A DNA stretch of 64,000 bases from NCBI GenBank assembly GCA_036245805.1, contig BTRK01000001.1:28093087-28157086 (forward strand), given 5' to 3'. The notes under the pieces are model-generated. The model saw only the letters and a list, made by a program, of their open reading frames with translations. It was not told the DNA's origin and made no database searches. This document shows positions 1 through 11,432 of this stretch, in pieces. The position numbers and the translations under genes were made by a program. Source of the DNA: Pristionchus mayeri. Taxonomy: Eukaryota > Nematoda > Chromadorea > Rhabditida > Neodiplogasteridae. How positions within the stretch are numbered: position 1 is the stretch's first letter; each line of letters begins with the position of its first letter.

Positions 1-837
1 GGCAGAAAATGAGAGGAAGCCGCAATTCGGGAGTGCCTACTAGGTAAGCGGAGCATCGCGGAGTTCCCACGGGCAAGAGCGCGCGATCCGATTTCGTCCC
101 TGGCCTCCTCCTTTAAGTGATGTCATAATACTTAGGTAATTGCGGCTTTTGTGCATGATCGGGTGATGAAAAATGGCGACGAAGCAGAAGATTCGCATTA
201 AGTTCGTGCGACATTCAGTGAACAATTTCTTCCCTTCGTCTAATTAATAAATGCATAATTAATAAGCTAATTAATGTGAGTTGATAGCTTAAACATCGGA
301 CAAATTGCTGATGACTTAAATAAATGCTAATGGCTAGTGACTGTGCGGAAGTTATGCTTGAATCCCGCATTCAGTGGTCCGTAACAGTGCAAAGTGTCCA
401 ATGGATGACTCGCTTTTGGTATTATTGAAAACAACTGGGCAACTACTAAAGTTCTCGTACTTAAATTAATGCATTCTTAGAGTTGTTCATTCAAGGTTTC
501 CGAACCTCGTTCAAGCTCATTTTTCATATTTGCCTTTCTGACTTTTCTTCTATGTACTGCAATCTAATGAATGACTCATCGCGGCAAAAGGTGAAAACAA
601 ATCCCTCCGTGTAAGCTTCCTCAGAACTGAGTGATGGCCGTGCAAAAAGGGCGAGTACATGCGAATTTCTCTCGGGGCGAAATCCCGCGGGAAAGCGCGC
701 ATATGAGGAACACACAAATCATAGAAGGCAGCGGAAAGCAGCGAACCGGATGTGTCGTATCGGGAGAGAGAGAGGGGGACGATTAAAATTATATTTAAAA
801 TTATTTAAATCAATAAATAAATAAATGATAAACGCAC

Positions 838-1222
838 TGCTCAAGCTGCTTCTCGGTTGCCTCCTCTTGTTTTTGCCGTTGAAATACCTGAAAATTGGGT
901 TCTCGATTTTTTTTGCAAATGAATTCCGGCAATATAGGTTTTCCTGGGAGTTTCCAGTTTCGAGAATAGATCGAATACGAATGGAATTCGCTTTTTGGCA
1001 TCGTTGAAATAATTGTATTCAAAATCATCTCAAGTTTTGCACCATTTTACCTATGAAATCAGTAGTTTCAATCTATATAAAGATCGACTTTAGTATTGAT
1101 TGAACAATTGGAGCACGCAAAGTCCATTAGGATTCGAAAAAATCAATATTTGATCGTACCTCCTCAATTATTGCTCTCTCCTCAGCGGAGAGATGCGAGA
1201 GATCCGGCATGCAGTCCGCCAT
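838..1222 (-). CDS. unc-10: RIM/UNC-10-like presynaptic protein, first two coding exons (partial)
   Basis: Exon 1 is 1222-1160 (ATG at 1222, 21 codons, ends GAG|gtacg). Exon 2 is 887-838 after a ttttcag acceptor, ending CA|gtgcgt. The joined start carries MPDLSHLSAEER followed by AIIEE and VFQRQKQEEATEKQ. This is the conserved opening of the Rab3-interacting-molecule Rab-binding helix (PDLSHLxxEER.II..V..RQ). RIM/UNC-10 is an active-zone scaffold that binds Rab3 and primes synaptic vesicles. The rest of the gene must lie left of the window; 1-800 shows no further exon that I can support. Exon phases join without a stop. The gene symbol is by family resemblance; another PDLSHL-type Rab effector is the alternative. 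Confidence 0.72.
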
Positions 1223-2048
1223 CCCGACCTTAATTAATTAATTATAATTAATATAAATGCCAAAATAAATTACAAAAAAGCGCGCTTTACGAATCCTATT
1301 GCACTATCATCGCAAGTGCACCCTAAGCCCTGCTAAGTCCGCTGGGCTCAAACTCTAATCAGCCGCAGCAGCACTGAAGGCACGCCATTTGTGGCTTCCT
1401 TGCTCTCCTTGCTCATTGCCTCACGGATGACCTGCCACCCATCACTCCATGACTCATCTCCACTCGAGTCGACTCAAAATTTCATTACCGACCCTTTTCT
1501 TGCCCTCACTGAATATAGCTTGAACTTTTGTTCAAAATGCTAAATATTCTGAGCATTCCTAACAACAAAAATAATGAGACTAATAAGGAAGAAGAGTGGG
1601 GTTGCCTTGAGGATCGTAACATGATACCATAACATCTTTAATAGCAATATCGTAGACACTGACCTAGCAGTGTACTCCCCGCAGGACTTGTGTGCCTGAT
1701 ACGGGAATACCTTTACCCTTTACCTTTACCATTAATAAAATTATAAAGTTCGAAATCGAAAAAAAAGAAATCACGTTGTCGGGAGGCTTTTGCTGCAGCC
1801 GCGACGCGCGTCTATCCTACGACGAGACGGCGCTCTCGAGACGACGTCTGCATTTTAAATTTTAGTTTAATTTAAATATTGATTTTTAAACATATACGAT
1901 CAAAGAAGAATATGCGACAATAGAACAGAATAATGATGAATTTCGCGGCGAATGTCAAAGGAACGAAGAAATGATCGAGACCATGATCTCGGACGCGGAA
2001 AAAGCATTAGATAAGCGAGAAGTTGCGACGGGAAAAGCGGGGCGAATA

Positions 2049-2094
<46 letters not shown>

Positions 2095-2834
2095 ATGGGG
2101 CCTAGGGCGCCGCCTGCGAAATGACGAAAAAGGAGGATAGAAGAAGGGAGGAAGCAGGAGGGGCCATCTCTTTCTCAGGCATGGACATCGATCTTGGATG
2201 CGAGAGGAGGCGAGGAGGGAGGGATGGGCGAGGGAGAGAGGGAGGGAGGGAGTGGAACACTCTTGAGAGAATCAGCAACTCTTCGGGGCTTCCCCATCCT
2301 TCTCTACTATTTTCTTTCCGACATCGATTAAACACAGTGCGGTAGGTCAGCGAAATGAAGAGCCCCCACCCCCAAATTGCGAGATGACAATATGAGATGA
2401 CTGAAATAGCGGCTCTATTTGCTCTCGATCTCTAACCCACTCCGAGTCGCTTCCAAAAATGGCGTGGCATGCAGCAGAGAATGACGAATTGCGAGGGAGG
2501 TTGAGAATAACTGATCGGCACGCTCTCTTAATTTCCCACACTCTCTCGCTCTCCTCTCACTCCCACGATGAGGCATTTAGGGCGATTGAGAAGAAGAGCG
2601 AGAAGACGAAGCGCGGAATTCGCGACTACGGGATCCTGTGCAAACATACGAGAGAAGAGCCGAGCTCAACAAGTAATTGCCCCCTCCCCCTGCCTCGTAG
2701 GACCTTGACTAAGGGGGAGAAAAGAAACACACGCATGAGAGAGATCAAAGAACAGCCAAGAGCCACTTCCAGCCGCCAAATGGGTTTTCTTCATTCGAAA
2801 TCTCAGTGGAACGACCACATGTTAACAGGAGGGG
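1223..2834. other. Upstream region of the RIM-like gene, no gene seen
   Basis: No convincing exon on either strand. AT-rich to about 2000, then GA-rich. It is the presumed 5' flank and promoter side of the minus-strand RIM-like gene, but no specific element can be assigned. Short ORFs around 2100-2900 are compositionally biased shadows of GA/CT repeats. Confidence 0.5.
2052..2092. repeat. (GA)n microsatellite
   Basis: An almost pure GA dinucleotide run of about 40 bp, part of a wider GA-rich stretch to about 2260. Confidence 0.95.
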
Positions 2835-3435
2835 CGTATTTGAGTGATGGCACTGGGGCAGAATTTATGAAACGCATCGGTGGGCAGAAGAAGAATTGCG
2901 TGTGAAACGAGGTGGTGCAGCCCCATCCCATTCTCGTCTTCCCGTGGTGAAATGCCCGCCAATTTCTCCGCTTCAACCCACCAATTTTTCATATGTCGAA
3001 CGAACGCGCGCATTTCATGGGCACACAAACCGCGAATTATGAGAATGCGCGAGATGCTCTTCTGCCGTTGGGTGAATTGCTTACTGCTTTTTTTTCATTT
3101 TTCTCATGTCGTACGCAGAGCGAATAGCATAAGAAAACGATCGTTTTGGAACCTTCTGCAGAATTAGGCTTAGAACAGGCACGTTTCTGGCTAATGAGGG
3201 GCAAAATTCTGTCACGCTTCTGCATAATGTGTGGTCGAGCGTCAAACAATCTAGTATGCAACAACAAAAAATCAGGTCTTTGGCCTCTTGCTTGTTCGAA
3301 AGCATGGGAAAGGAAGGAGAGGGCCAAGTCTGGGGAACCCGCCAAATCCCCCCCCCCCCCCCCGCTCTTGGCTTTATAAAGTCGGGCGTTCGGCTTCTTT
3401 TCCAGGCGAAAACTCGCGGGGGAGAGATGAGTGAA

Positions 3436-3469
<34 letters not shown>

Positions 3470-3682
3470 CGCGCGCGAGCGAGAGAGAGAGGAGTGAAGA
3501 CAATCGCATGAATGGAAGACACGTCAGATCCGACGGCTGACGAGGAAGAGTGAACTCCGATTTGGAAGGACTAGATACCCTTACAGCATCAGTTATTCGC
3601 TTTCTTTAGATTAGCACTTGCTCTTACTCCAAGTATACGTACAGAGTAGACAAAGGAAGAAGGAATTCACAGAGCAGAATAC
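2835..3682 (+). repeat. Left copy of a ~850-bp segment flanking an assembly gap
   Basis: This segment is repeated almost base for base at 4185-5041, differing mostly by one-base indels in homopolymers (C-run near 3350, GA run near 3435). The two copies sit directly either side of the N gap. Contains no supported gene; ORFs on both strands are GA/CT-repeat translations. Confidence 0.9.
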
Positions 3683-4182
3683 NNNNNNNNNNNNNNNNNN
3701 NNNNNNNNNNNNNNNNNNNNNNNNNNNNNNNNNNNNNNNNNNNNNNNNNNNNNNNNNNNNNNNNNNNNNNNNNNNNNNNNNNNNNNNNNNNNNNNNNNNN
3801 NNNNNNNNNNNNNNNNNNNNNNNNNNNNNNNNNNNNNNNNNNNNNNNNNNNNNNNNNNNNNNNNNNNNNNNNNNNNNNNNNNNNNNNNNNNNNNNNNNNN
3901 NNNNNNNNNNNNNNNNNNNNNNNNNNNNNNNNNNNNNNNNNNNNNNNNNNNNNNNNNNNNNNNNNNNNNNNNNNNNNNNNNNNNNNNNNNNNNNNNNNNN
4001 NNNNNNNNNNNNNNNNNNNNNNNNNNNNNNNNNNNNNNNNNNNNNNNNNNNNNNNNNNNNNNNNNNNNNNNNNNNNNNNNNNNNNNNNNNNNNNNNNNNN
4101 NNNNNNNNNNNNNNNNNNNNNNNNNNNNNNNNNNNNNNNNNNNNNNNNNNNNNNNNNNNNNNNNNNNNNNNNNNNNNNNNNN
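3683..4182. other. Assembly gap (500 N)
   Basis: Exactly 500 N, the conventional placeholder for a gap of unknown length. ORFs crossing it are meaningless. Confidence 0.99.
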
Positions 4183-4796
4183 GTGGCGTATTTGAGTGAT
4201 GGCACTGGGGCAGAATTTATGAAACGCATCGGTGGGCAGAAGAAGAATTGCGTGTGAAACGAGGTGGTGCAGCCCCATCCCATTCTCGTCTTCCCGTGGT
4301 GAAATGCCCGCCAATTTCTCCGCTTCAACCCACCAATTTTTCATATGTCGAACGAACGCGCGCATTTCATGGGCACACAAAACCGCGAATTATGAGAATG
4401 CGCGGAGATGCTCTTCTGCCGTTGGGTGAATTGCTTACTGCTTTTTTTTCATTTTTCTCATGTCGTACGCAGAGCGAATAGCATAAGAAAACGATCGTTT
4501 TGGAACCTTCTGCAGAATTAGGCTTAGAACAGGCACGTTTCTGGCTAATGAGGGGCAAAAATTCTGTCACGCTTCTGCATAATGTGTGGTCGAGCGTCAA
4601 ACAATCTAGTATGCAACAACAAAAAATCAGGTCTTTGGCCTCTTGCTTGTTCGAAAGCATGGGAAAGGAAGGAGAGGGCCAAGTCTGGGGAACCCCGCCA
4701 AATCCCCCCCCCCCCCCCCCGCTCTTGCTTTATAAAGTCGGGCGTTCGGCTTCTTTTTCCAGGCGAAAAAACTCGCGGGGGAGAGATGAGTGAAAG

Positions 4797-4829
<33 letters not shown>

Positions 4830-5041
4830 CGCGCGCGAGCGAGAGAGAGAGGAGTGAAGACAATCGCATGAATGGAAGACACGTCAGATCCGACGGCTGA
4901 CGAGGAAGAGTGAACTCCGATTTGGAAGGACTAGATACCCTTACAGCATCAGTTATTCGCTTTCTTTAGATTAGCACTTGCTCTTACTCCAAGGTATACG
5001 TACAGAGTAGACAAAGGAAGAAGGAATTCACAGAGCAGAAT
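4183..5041 (+). repeat. Right copy of the gap-flanking segment
   Basis: Near-identical to 2835-3682, including the C homopolymer (near 4710) and the GA run (near 4800). Beyond 5041 the sequence continues uniquely. Most simply an uncollapsed overlap or haplotype duplication at the gap rather than a biological repeat. Confidence 0.85.
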
Positions 5042-6617
5042 GGTAATCGTTAGCAGCTCCTCTCAAAGAGACAAATAAGGCGGGCTGACTACAATGAAAC
5101 TAATCATCTCACGATCGCAGCTCTCGGCACACTTTCGACACGTGAGATGGGAGGAAAATGAAGACAAAGGAGAGGCTTTCCTTCATACTGTGGAAATGGA
5201 ATGTGCAACACCACAGGAGATTACAGAAACCAATGTCATTTTCTGAATCCACCCTCGAAAAAAATCATCATGCATTCTGAAAATGATGTTTGTTTCTGCC
5301 AGTTCTTCAGAGGCATATGCTATTCTCCAATTAGCAGATGTTTTCTCGATCGAAGACGATAAATAATGGGGAAAATTAGATGATTCGCGACTTTGGAACT
5401 TCATCGGAAGCAGCATATGAGGAGGAGGAGGGAGAGGACTGGCAGCAGTCATCCGGGAAATGAAATGGCTCTCGAAATCCGATTCGCTCTTCCTATTCCG
5501 GTTCTAGTTGTTGTTCTGCCATTTTTTCGCAACGAAACGCGTGAAAGTGGCAAGTAACGCATGAAATTACTGGTTGGCAAAGATAAGGAAGGTACAGAGA
5601 AAAGTTCAGGCACAATTGAGCAAGAAAGATGATTTTGGGTGGCAGCAAGGGGTGCGCAAAAGCGGTGCTCGTTAGAAACTCCAGACCCCCTTCTTCTTCT
5701 TCGGGCCTTAGTGCGAGTGCAATTCGTCGATACGGCGAGAGAGCGCGGGAAAGGGAGAGAGTGCCAGAGAGGCAGAGATAGGGAGAGAGCGCGTGAAACG
5801 AGAGAGACGCACGGTAGGTCATCAGTTCGCGAGCGAGCTTTGCCTAAGGCATGAAGAGAGAGAGAGAGAGCAGCAGAGAGGAGACGAGAGGGAGAATCGA
5901 TATTTCTTCCTCTTCCCCCCTTTTCTCACTCAACCCAACGAGTCTCCCCTCTCCTTCTCCCTCTTCCTCCTTCTCTCCTTCTAGGTCCCCGGACATATCC
6001 CTTCTCTCCTTCCCCCCCCTTCTTCTTAGTTGTCCATCCACTTTCCATCCTATATCAGCACTCCTTCTGGCCAGGATATTGCCCCTTCTCTCCTTCCTGC
6101 ATATATTGCTTCTGACCTCCCCGAGACGTGCGTCAGCAGCCTTCGGAAGAGAGGTCATTTCGTGTGGACGCCTCATCGGCGTCAGTGATGAGGACGCGCT
6201 TTGGGTGTCTCCCGGGAGGCAGCCAGCAACAGCAAATCCCGACGTCGTTCCTTCCCTTTTCTCTCCTTCTTTGCGCCTTTCTTTCTTTCGGGAGAATGGC
6301 TGGATGCGAGCAGAGCAGGAAAGGGGATGAAATGGTGGCAGGTTGCTATTGTGGCAAGAGGAGGAGAAGCAGGAAATGGTACGAGAAGGGGTAGATCAAG
6401 AAGTCGGACTCTCCTCCTTTCCCCTTGTCTCTCTTCTTCTCTAACCGATGAGAGAGTAGGCGAAATCGAGAGAGAGGCAGAGAAGCTAGAGAGAAGAAAG
6501 CCGAAGACGGATCGTAATAGACGAGTCGCAAGGGAGGGAATAATGAGGCCGATGTTCCATTGAATAAACAAAAGAGGGAAGAGAGCACATCATCATCGAA
6601 CACGGACTGGGGAAGGA
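5042..6617. other. GA/CT-rich low-complexity region, no gene seen
   Basis: Strong strand asymmetry with GAGAGA and TCTCCTTC blocks (5740-6130, 6240-6500). Open frames exist on both strands but encode only Ser/Leu/Pro or Arg/Glu/Gly-rich sequence typical of repeat translation. No splice-linked exon was recognised. Confidence 0.5.
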
Positions 6618-6857
6618 GAGACAAGGGGAATACGCATCTTGGAAGATTTCATAAATTTCCGAAATGCCCTAGACAGTATTGACATCGCATGCTGAGACGA
6701 AATTGTGTGAGGACTGTCTTTGAGATGGCAGAGGGGAGACAAGAGAAATCCACGACTTTGAAGATTTCATAAATTTCTAGATTCTCTAGACAGTATTGAC
6801 ATCGCACGCTACTATGAGACAAAATTGTGTGAGGACGGTCTTTGAGATGGCGGGGGG
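6618..6857 (+). repeat. Tandem duplication, ~120-bp unit, two copies
   Basis: Copy 1 (about 6618-6735) and copy 2 (about 6736-6857) share gaagatttcataaatttc, cagtattgacatcgca and gtctttgagatggc in the same order with a few substitutions and small indels. Copy 2 ends in a long G homopolymer. No coding content recognised. Confidence 0.85.
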
Positions 6858-7029
6858 GGGGGGGGGGGAACTAAGAGGGAGACTAGGGGAAGTCCGCTGC
6901 TTCCTCTCACCACTCGAGGAGGGAATTAATCAACTTTCGTGAGAGGATCGCGAATTTATACGGCCTATGAAAGAGCGAAGGAAGAAGAGGAGAAGGCGAA
7001 TTCACTAAGGCGTAAATATATAAATATGC

Positions 7030-7308
7030 ATGATGATGAGCACTGACCACAAGAAGCTGAAGAAGCTGGAACTATGGGGGTACTTTCAATATATCCATCT
7101 TCCTGGAGAAAAGTCTCTGCAGTTAAGGGTGATTGTGGACATATTTGAACAGATTAGAATGATCTTCTCCAGTTTATATGGCGCTTGGTCAGATAGGAAA
7201 GGTGAGATATCATCGGAACTAAAGAGGCCGATAGACTTCTCGGGAAGAGTCAGTTTGAACTTGGACCCTTATTTCCTGCGTAATCTCGGAGGAGAACGTC
7301 AAAATTAA
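7030..7308 (+). CDS. Unrecognised 92-codon open frame
   Basis: Open from ATG ATG ATG at 7030 to TAA at 7306. The product starts with a charged Lys-rich stretch, then contains ELWGYFQYIHLP and a mixed hydrophobic/charged body that does not look like repeat translation. No domain recognised, no signal peptide, no obvious splice partner. It could be a single exon of an unseen gene or a chance ORF; low confidence. Confidence 0.2.
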   Translation: MMMSTDHKKLKKLELWGYFQYIHLPGEKSLQLRVIVDIFEQIRMIFSSLYGAWSDRKGEISSELKRPIDFSGRVSLNLDPYFLRNLGGERQN

Positions 7309-7639
7309 TAGAACTAGTAATATAGGGTTTTTTCATCGAATATCATAATAATAATAATTTAACTACGCCCGAAGCGCTCATCGAATATTGTTATACATTT
7401 TCGACAAAATATCAAAATAAAAATAATCGAAATTTGCACATTATAAGGTGACAAAATATCACGCCTCTCACGAGAGAATCGGGATAAATCAGCGATTTCA
7501 GTTGACATTCGAATTTTCGAAAATCCTGTTTCTCATGTTTTTATTTAGAACATCACTAGTTTAGACAAAATCCGAAGTTTTAGATTTTTGTCATGTGCTG
7601 CAGCTGCAGCAGATTGCTGCAAAGTTGAGACGAAGGTAG

Positions 7640-8428
7640 TTGGTTTTGAGGTTTCCCCGTGTAAAAGTGGTAGTTTTTGTTTACAAAAGTGTGTTTATGA
7701 TCAAATTAACCATTTTGGCTCACCTTGTTCATTTCTCACTTTTGCGACCCTTGCAGCAGATGCATGGGAGACAGGTTTTTAATTTACCGTGGTGACATAC
7801 ATTTTTTGCTTCGCTCCAAACTTTACCAGTTTGTAGAGCTTGAAATTCTGCACATACTATAATTTTTGCAGATTTTATCTCGGTGGTCCTGATAGTCTCC
7901 CAGATCGACGAAACTCTCGTAATGTGCTGCACGGTTCACCCTCCGTGAAATCAAAACTCGCTAGGTCGCAGGTTCAAGTCCCGGCGAAGGAAAAATGGTC
8001 TTTTGAAATTGGTTTTCATGGATATAATCATGCATTATCTTATACCAAGCGTTACAATGTCGGCAAAAATTTTGACTGCATTCACCGGGACTCGAACCTG
8101 CGACCTATCGAGTTTGGTTTCACGGAGGGTGAACCGTGCAGCCCATTACGAGAGATTCGTCGATCTGGGAGGCTATCAGGACCACCGAGATAAAATCTGC
8201 AAAAATTAGGGTATCTGCAGAATTTCAAGCTCTACAAACTGGTAAAGTTTGGAGTGAAGCAAAAAATGTATGTCACCACGGTAAATTAAAAACCTGTCTC
8301 CCATGCGTCTGCTGCAAAGGTCGCAAAAGTGAGAAATGAACAAAGTGAGCCAAAATGGTTAATTTGATCATAAACACACTTTGTTAAACAAAAACCACCA
8401 CTTTCACATGCGGAAAAGCCCAAGACCA
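7640..8428. mobile_element. Palindromic (foldback) element with tRNA-like core
   Basis: Two ~345-bp arms in inverted orientation (7640-7985 and 8083-8428; mirrored coordinates sum to about 16068) around a ~100-bp spacer. Mirrored ORFs 7729-7932 (minus) and 8136-8339 (plus) are copies of each other. The inner arm ends contain ggttcgagtcccgg-type sequence, resembling a tRNA T-arm/B box. Non-autonomous: no transposase. Target duplications not identified. Confidence 0.8.
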
Positions 8429-8466
8429 ATGACTTTTTTTGCCCGCTCTAAATCATTTTTAAATCA

Positions 8467-9150
8467 TTTCGTAGTAACTCCCTCGACTTAAATCTTAAAT
8501 CGTATAGTTCCTTCATCCTTCCTAATCTCGAGTATTGTTCCATAATTTGGAATCCCATACATAGTGTAGCGTTGACTAAAGAATTGGAAAAGGTTCAACG
8601 TGATTTTACCCGTAGAATGTATGTACGGTGCTCACTCCCCCCGATATCATATAAACATAGACTTCGCGAGCTGAGCTTAATGACTTTAGAGCGTCGTAGA
8701 ATAATCATTGATTTAATATTCCTCCATTCAATTATGCATAATCGCTATTCTCTTGATGTCTCTTCTTTACTTACTCGCGCACCTCTCGCTCGTTCTCTCA
8801 GAAATGTTCACCCACTTTGTATTTCTTTACCTTTTATTCCTAGTAATTCTAGTTCAACCCTTGTATCTAGAACACTATTGATTTGGAACTCTCTAACCTT
8901 AGAGTGTGTTACTTCGTCGCAAAATGTATTTTCTAATTACATTAGATCACAACCATCCACTTTTTATCCACCGTCTATAATTGTCACTTGGCTTGATTTC
9001 TGACCCCTCTCTCTTCCCCTACCCTTGCTGCCAAGCAACCACACCGATTGGATCTTATCGACGGACTTCCGTTTATTGCTCATCCTCATGTTTTTTTATT
9101 GCACCCTAACCCTAACGGAATAAATGAATGAATGAATGAATGAATGAATG
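8467..9150 (+). mobile_element. 3' fragment of a non-LTR (LINE) retrotransposon
   Basis: An open frame from about 8467 to the stop at 9001-9003 reads as the C-terminal end of a LINE ORF2 reverse-transcriptase region: PNLEYCSIIWNP, then LEKVQRDFTRRM, YKHRLRELSLMTLERRR and IDLIF. The LEY.S.IW.P and LE.VQ..FTR..Y..RL..L...LE.RR pattern is characteristic of jockey/CR1/RTE-like elements. It has no N-terminal RT motifs, so it is 5'-truncated. The 3' tail ends in a (TGAA)n microsatellite at 9122-9150, as is usual for LINE 3' ends. Exact clade not determined. Confidence 0.82.
9122..9150 (+). repeat. (TGAA)n microsatellite at LINE 3' end
   Basis: Seven head-to-tail TGAA/AATG tetramers directly follow the LINE 3' sequence and probably represent its 3' terminal repeat. 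Confidence 0.9.
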
Positions 9151-9279
9151 CTGAGTTGGGTGATTAGGACAATTAATCCTAGATACTAGGAAAAATGGCA
9201 ATTGAAAAAACAGGAAAAAAACATGTTTATCCGAGTTCGTCATTTTCATAAATTTTTTTTAACATCAGACGGAGACTAA

Positions 9280-9313
9280 AACAACAACAAAAAACAACAA
9301 CAACAACAACAAC
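9280..9313 (+). repeat. (CAA)n trinucleotide repeat
   Basis: Run of CAA/ACAAC units just upstream of the first cysteine-rich gene. Confidence 0.85.
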
Positions 9314-9362
9314 ATACGTCAGTTAACTGGCAAATCACCTCATTACCATGGTCATTTCTGCC

Positions 9363-9370
9363 TATAAAAG
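9363..9370 (+). promoter_or_regulatory. TATA box of cysteine-rich gene A
   Basis: TATAAAAG 51 bp upstream of the ATG at 9414. Equivalent elements stand 46 and 54 bp upstream of the ATGs of the two sister genes (11387, 13983), so position and sequence are conserved across the family. Confidence 0.7.
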
Positions 9371-9413
9371 GGTCTCCCCTCCCTCCTCCTCTCAAATCGA
9401 TCGATCCTCCGGG

Positions 9414-10574
9414 ATGAGGATTCTCCTCTCTCTGCCACTTATCTTCGCGCTCTTCGGGTGAGTGATCTGGCCCATCGAACTCCCTACCGTACCCTTTCCT
9501 CCTCACCTACCGTATTCTAGGTGCTCGCTCGCTGAGGACACTATCTACACCTCACGCAACTGCCTCAACGGCCTATGCACCGAGTGTATCAATGGAGTCT
9601 GTCGGGAAGGTCCGTGCTCATCCCCTTACCGTACTCCTTACCGTAACCCTTCCTCCTTCCTCTACCGTACCCTTTGCGATCCGTAACCACGCACCTTAAG
9701 TGGGAAAACGTGAGGTTTCCGAGAAAGAGAAGAACAGTAACAGCGCAACCTCGGAGAATCACATCAACATCGGTCAGTTCTGAATCTGACACACCGAACT
9801 ACCGTACTCTTCAGGAGGCAAGCGCGAGGCTCACGTAGACTACGATGGTCCCATTCCTCCTCACAAGACTGGCTGCAACAGAACCACTTGCTACTACTGT
9901 AGGGGTGCGGGTCCCGTGCGTGGAGATGGTTGCAAGTACACTTGTGAGTTTGCTCCAGCGTCTGACCGAGTGAAGTACCGTACTCATCAGTCCGAGAAAA
10001 TTGTAATGCAACGGGCTGCACATTCTGCAAAGGCGCAAACTACGGAGGCAACAAAGGAAGTGGCTGCAAGTTCGTTGGTGAGTTGATAAGGTGTCCCAAC
10101 TTCTGACCTGCTGTACTCTATACCGTATCTTCAGATTTCACGAGATTGCCCAACAAGCGTGAAGCTTCTGATGAGGAACAGAACAACAACAGCGCCACTT
10201 CAGAGAATCACATCAACATTGGTTAGTTACGAATCTGACACGCCGAATTACCGTAATCTTCAGGAGGCAAGCGCGAGGGAGTGAATAGCTCATCTACCAA
10301 CTGCGTCTCCTACCACGGCCAAGAGAAGTGCACCGTGTGCGTCAATGGAAGCTGCCACACTAGTGAGTGTACTGTAGTTGTGGGTTACTGTAGTTTACCG
10401 ATCAACAAGTAAAGATGTTTCTTCAGCCTCCAACGGAAAGCGCGAGGCTTCTGAAGAGGATGACAACAACATGCCCCCTCCGGACGACAAAAACTACCAC
10501 GACGGTGAGCTACGACTCTGACCTACCGTGAATTACGGTATGATTTAATTATTGATCCATTCGCTTCAGATTGA
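9414..10574 (+). CDS. Secreted multi-module cysteine-rich precursor (gene A)
   Basis: Nine exons: 9414-9457, 9521-9609, 9701-9772, 9815-9943, 9991-10077, 10135-10221, 10264-10362, 10427-10504, 10570-10574; 229 codons, TGA at 10572. Exon 1 encodes a signal peptide (MRILLSLPLIFALFG). Every later junction is phase 1. Cysteine modules: NCLNGLCTECINGVC (exon 2), CNRTTCYYC..GC (exon 4), CNATGCTFC..GC (exon 5), NCVSYHGQEKCTVCVNGSC (exon 7). Linker exons are acidic, Asn/Ser-rich and carry GKRE or NKRE in exons 3, 4, 6, 7 and 8; these Gly-Lys-Arg sites resemble proprotein-convertase sites of secreted peptide precursors. The family is not recognised; function unknown. Exon 3 has a weak acceptor (cttaag) and is the least certain. 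Introns share near-identical sequence (gaatctgac..accgaa..taccgta..cttcag), indicating exon-plus-intron duplication. Confidence 0.7.
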
Positions 10575-10856
10575 AGCCAGCTCCAATCGAACAAGCTCTC
10601 CTCACCCAGTTCATTTGATAAAGAGAGGAGGCTTGAGAACTTGAAATTTGATCTTGCTCATCTGGTTATTGGGAAAACACATGGGCTTATTTGTCACATC
10701 AAGCTTATTTCTGTTTGCTCTTATTCGTTCTTCTTCTTGGCTCGCATATTCTACAGATTTGATGTAATACGTTCTGGGTTTTACCTCTAAAAAATGCATG
10801 TTTACGACTTTAGTACGCATTGACCTCGTTCTGCCTTTTTCCTTCGTATAGCTTAT

Positions 10857-10985
10857 GTTTCTTCGGCCTCCAACGGAACTCTCGGCTCAATCTTGTCTGA
10901 AATTATTTTAATTATTGTTTAAAATCTTTTGGGAGGAACAGAGCAACAATAACGACCTTTCGGAAAACAGAAGTAAAGTTCAGCC
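10857..10985 (+). pseudogene. Relic exons of the cysteine-rich family
   Basis: Sequence after cttcgg at 10857 matches the start of gene A exon 8 (CCTCCAACGGAA), and about 10930-10970 reads EEQSNNNDLSEN, a degraded copy of the EEQNNNSATSEN linker. No intact splice structure; decayed copies between genes A and B. Confidence 0.5.
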
Positions 10986-11386
10986 CACTTAGGCGTAAAT
11001 ATTTTTTATCCGACATTGACTTTCCTTGAGTAACACTTGAACTCGATGGCGGTAAACAGATGTGTAATATCCGAGAGGGAAAGAGGGGATGTGCCGCAGC
11101 TGTTCTCTCTACCAGCACGTTACCCGACCCTCTGTTGTGTGCGTAAGATTGCGACTCATTTTCACGTAAGGCTTTCTTACGAGCTCGGTTGCTGAGCCGA
11201 CACTTGTTTTGTGGCCGTTCTTGTCCATCTTTTATGCTTGCGATAGATTATCTGCACCAATTCATTTCACAACAAAGTGAAAATTATTGGAATTTTTCGT
11301 CATCCGTTTACCCCTGTACAGTTGTTAAGTTCTGTCGTGGAGTGTTCTTAAGACCTAAAAAAATAATTGCGATGACGATTTCAGTC

Positions 11387-11395
11387 TATAAAAAG
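11387..11395 (+). promoter_or_regulatory. TATA box of cysteine-rich gene B
   Basis: TATAAAAAG 46 bp upstream of the gene B start codon. Confidence 0.65.
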
Positions 11396-11432
11396 GGTTT
11401 CTACCACTCTTCAACTCGCTCAATCATCCACA

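Noticed and set aside
3037..3540. ORFs on both strands rich in Leu/Ser or Arg/Glu
   Set aside because: Translations of a (GA)n repeat; no splice context or domain.
3618..4380. ORFs of 193-237 codons crossing the N gap
   Set aside because: Mostly undefined residues; artefact of translating N.
5851..6571. Overlapping ORFs of 88-159 codons on both strands
   Set aside because: Low-complexity CT/GA-rich sequence, Ser/Leu/Pro or Arg/Glu only, no recognisable motif.
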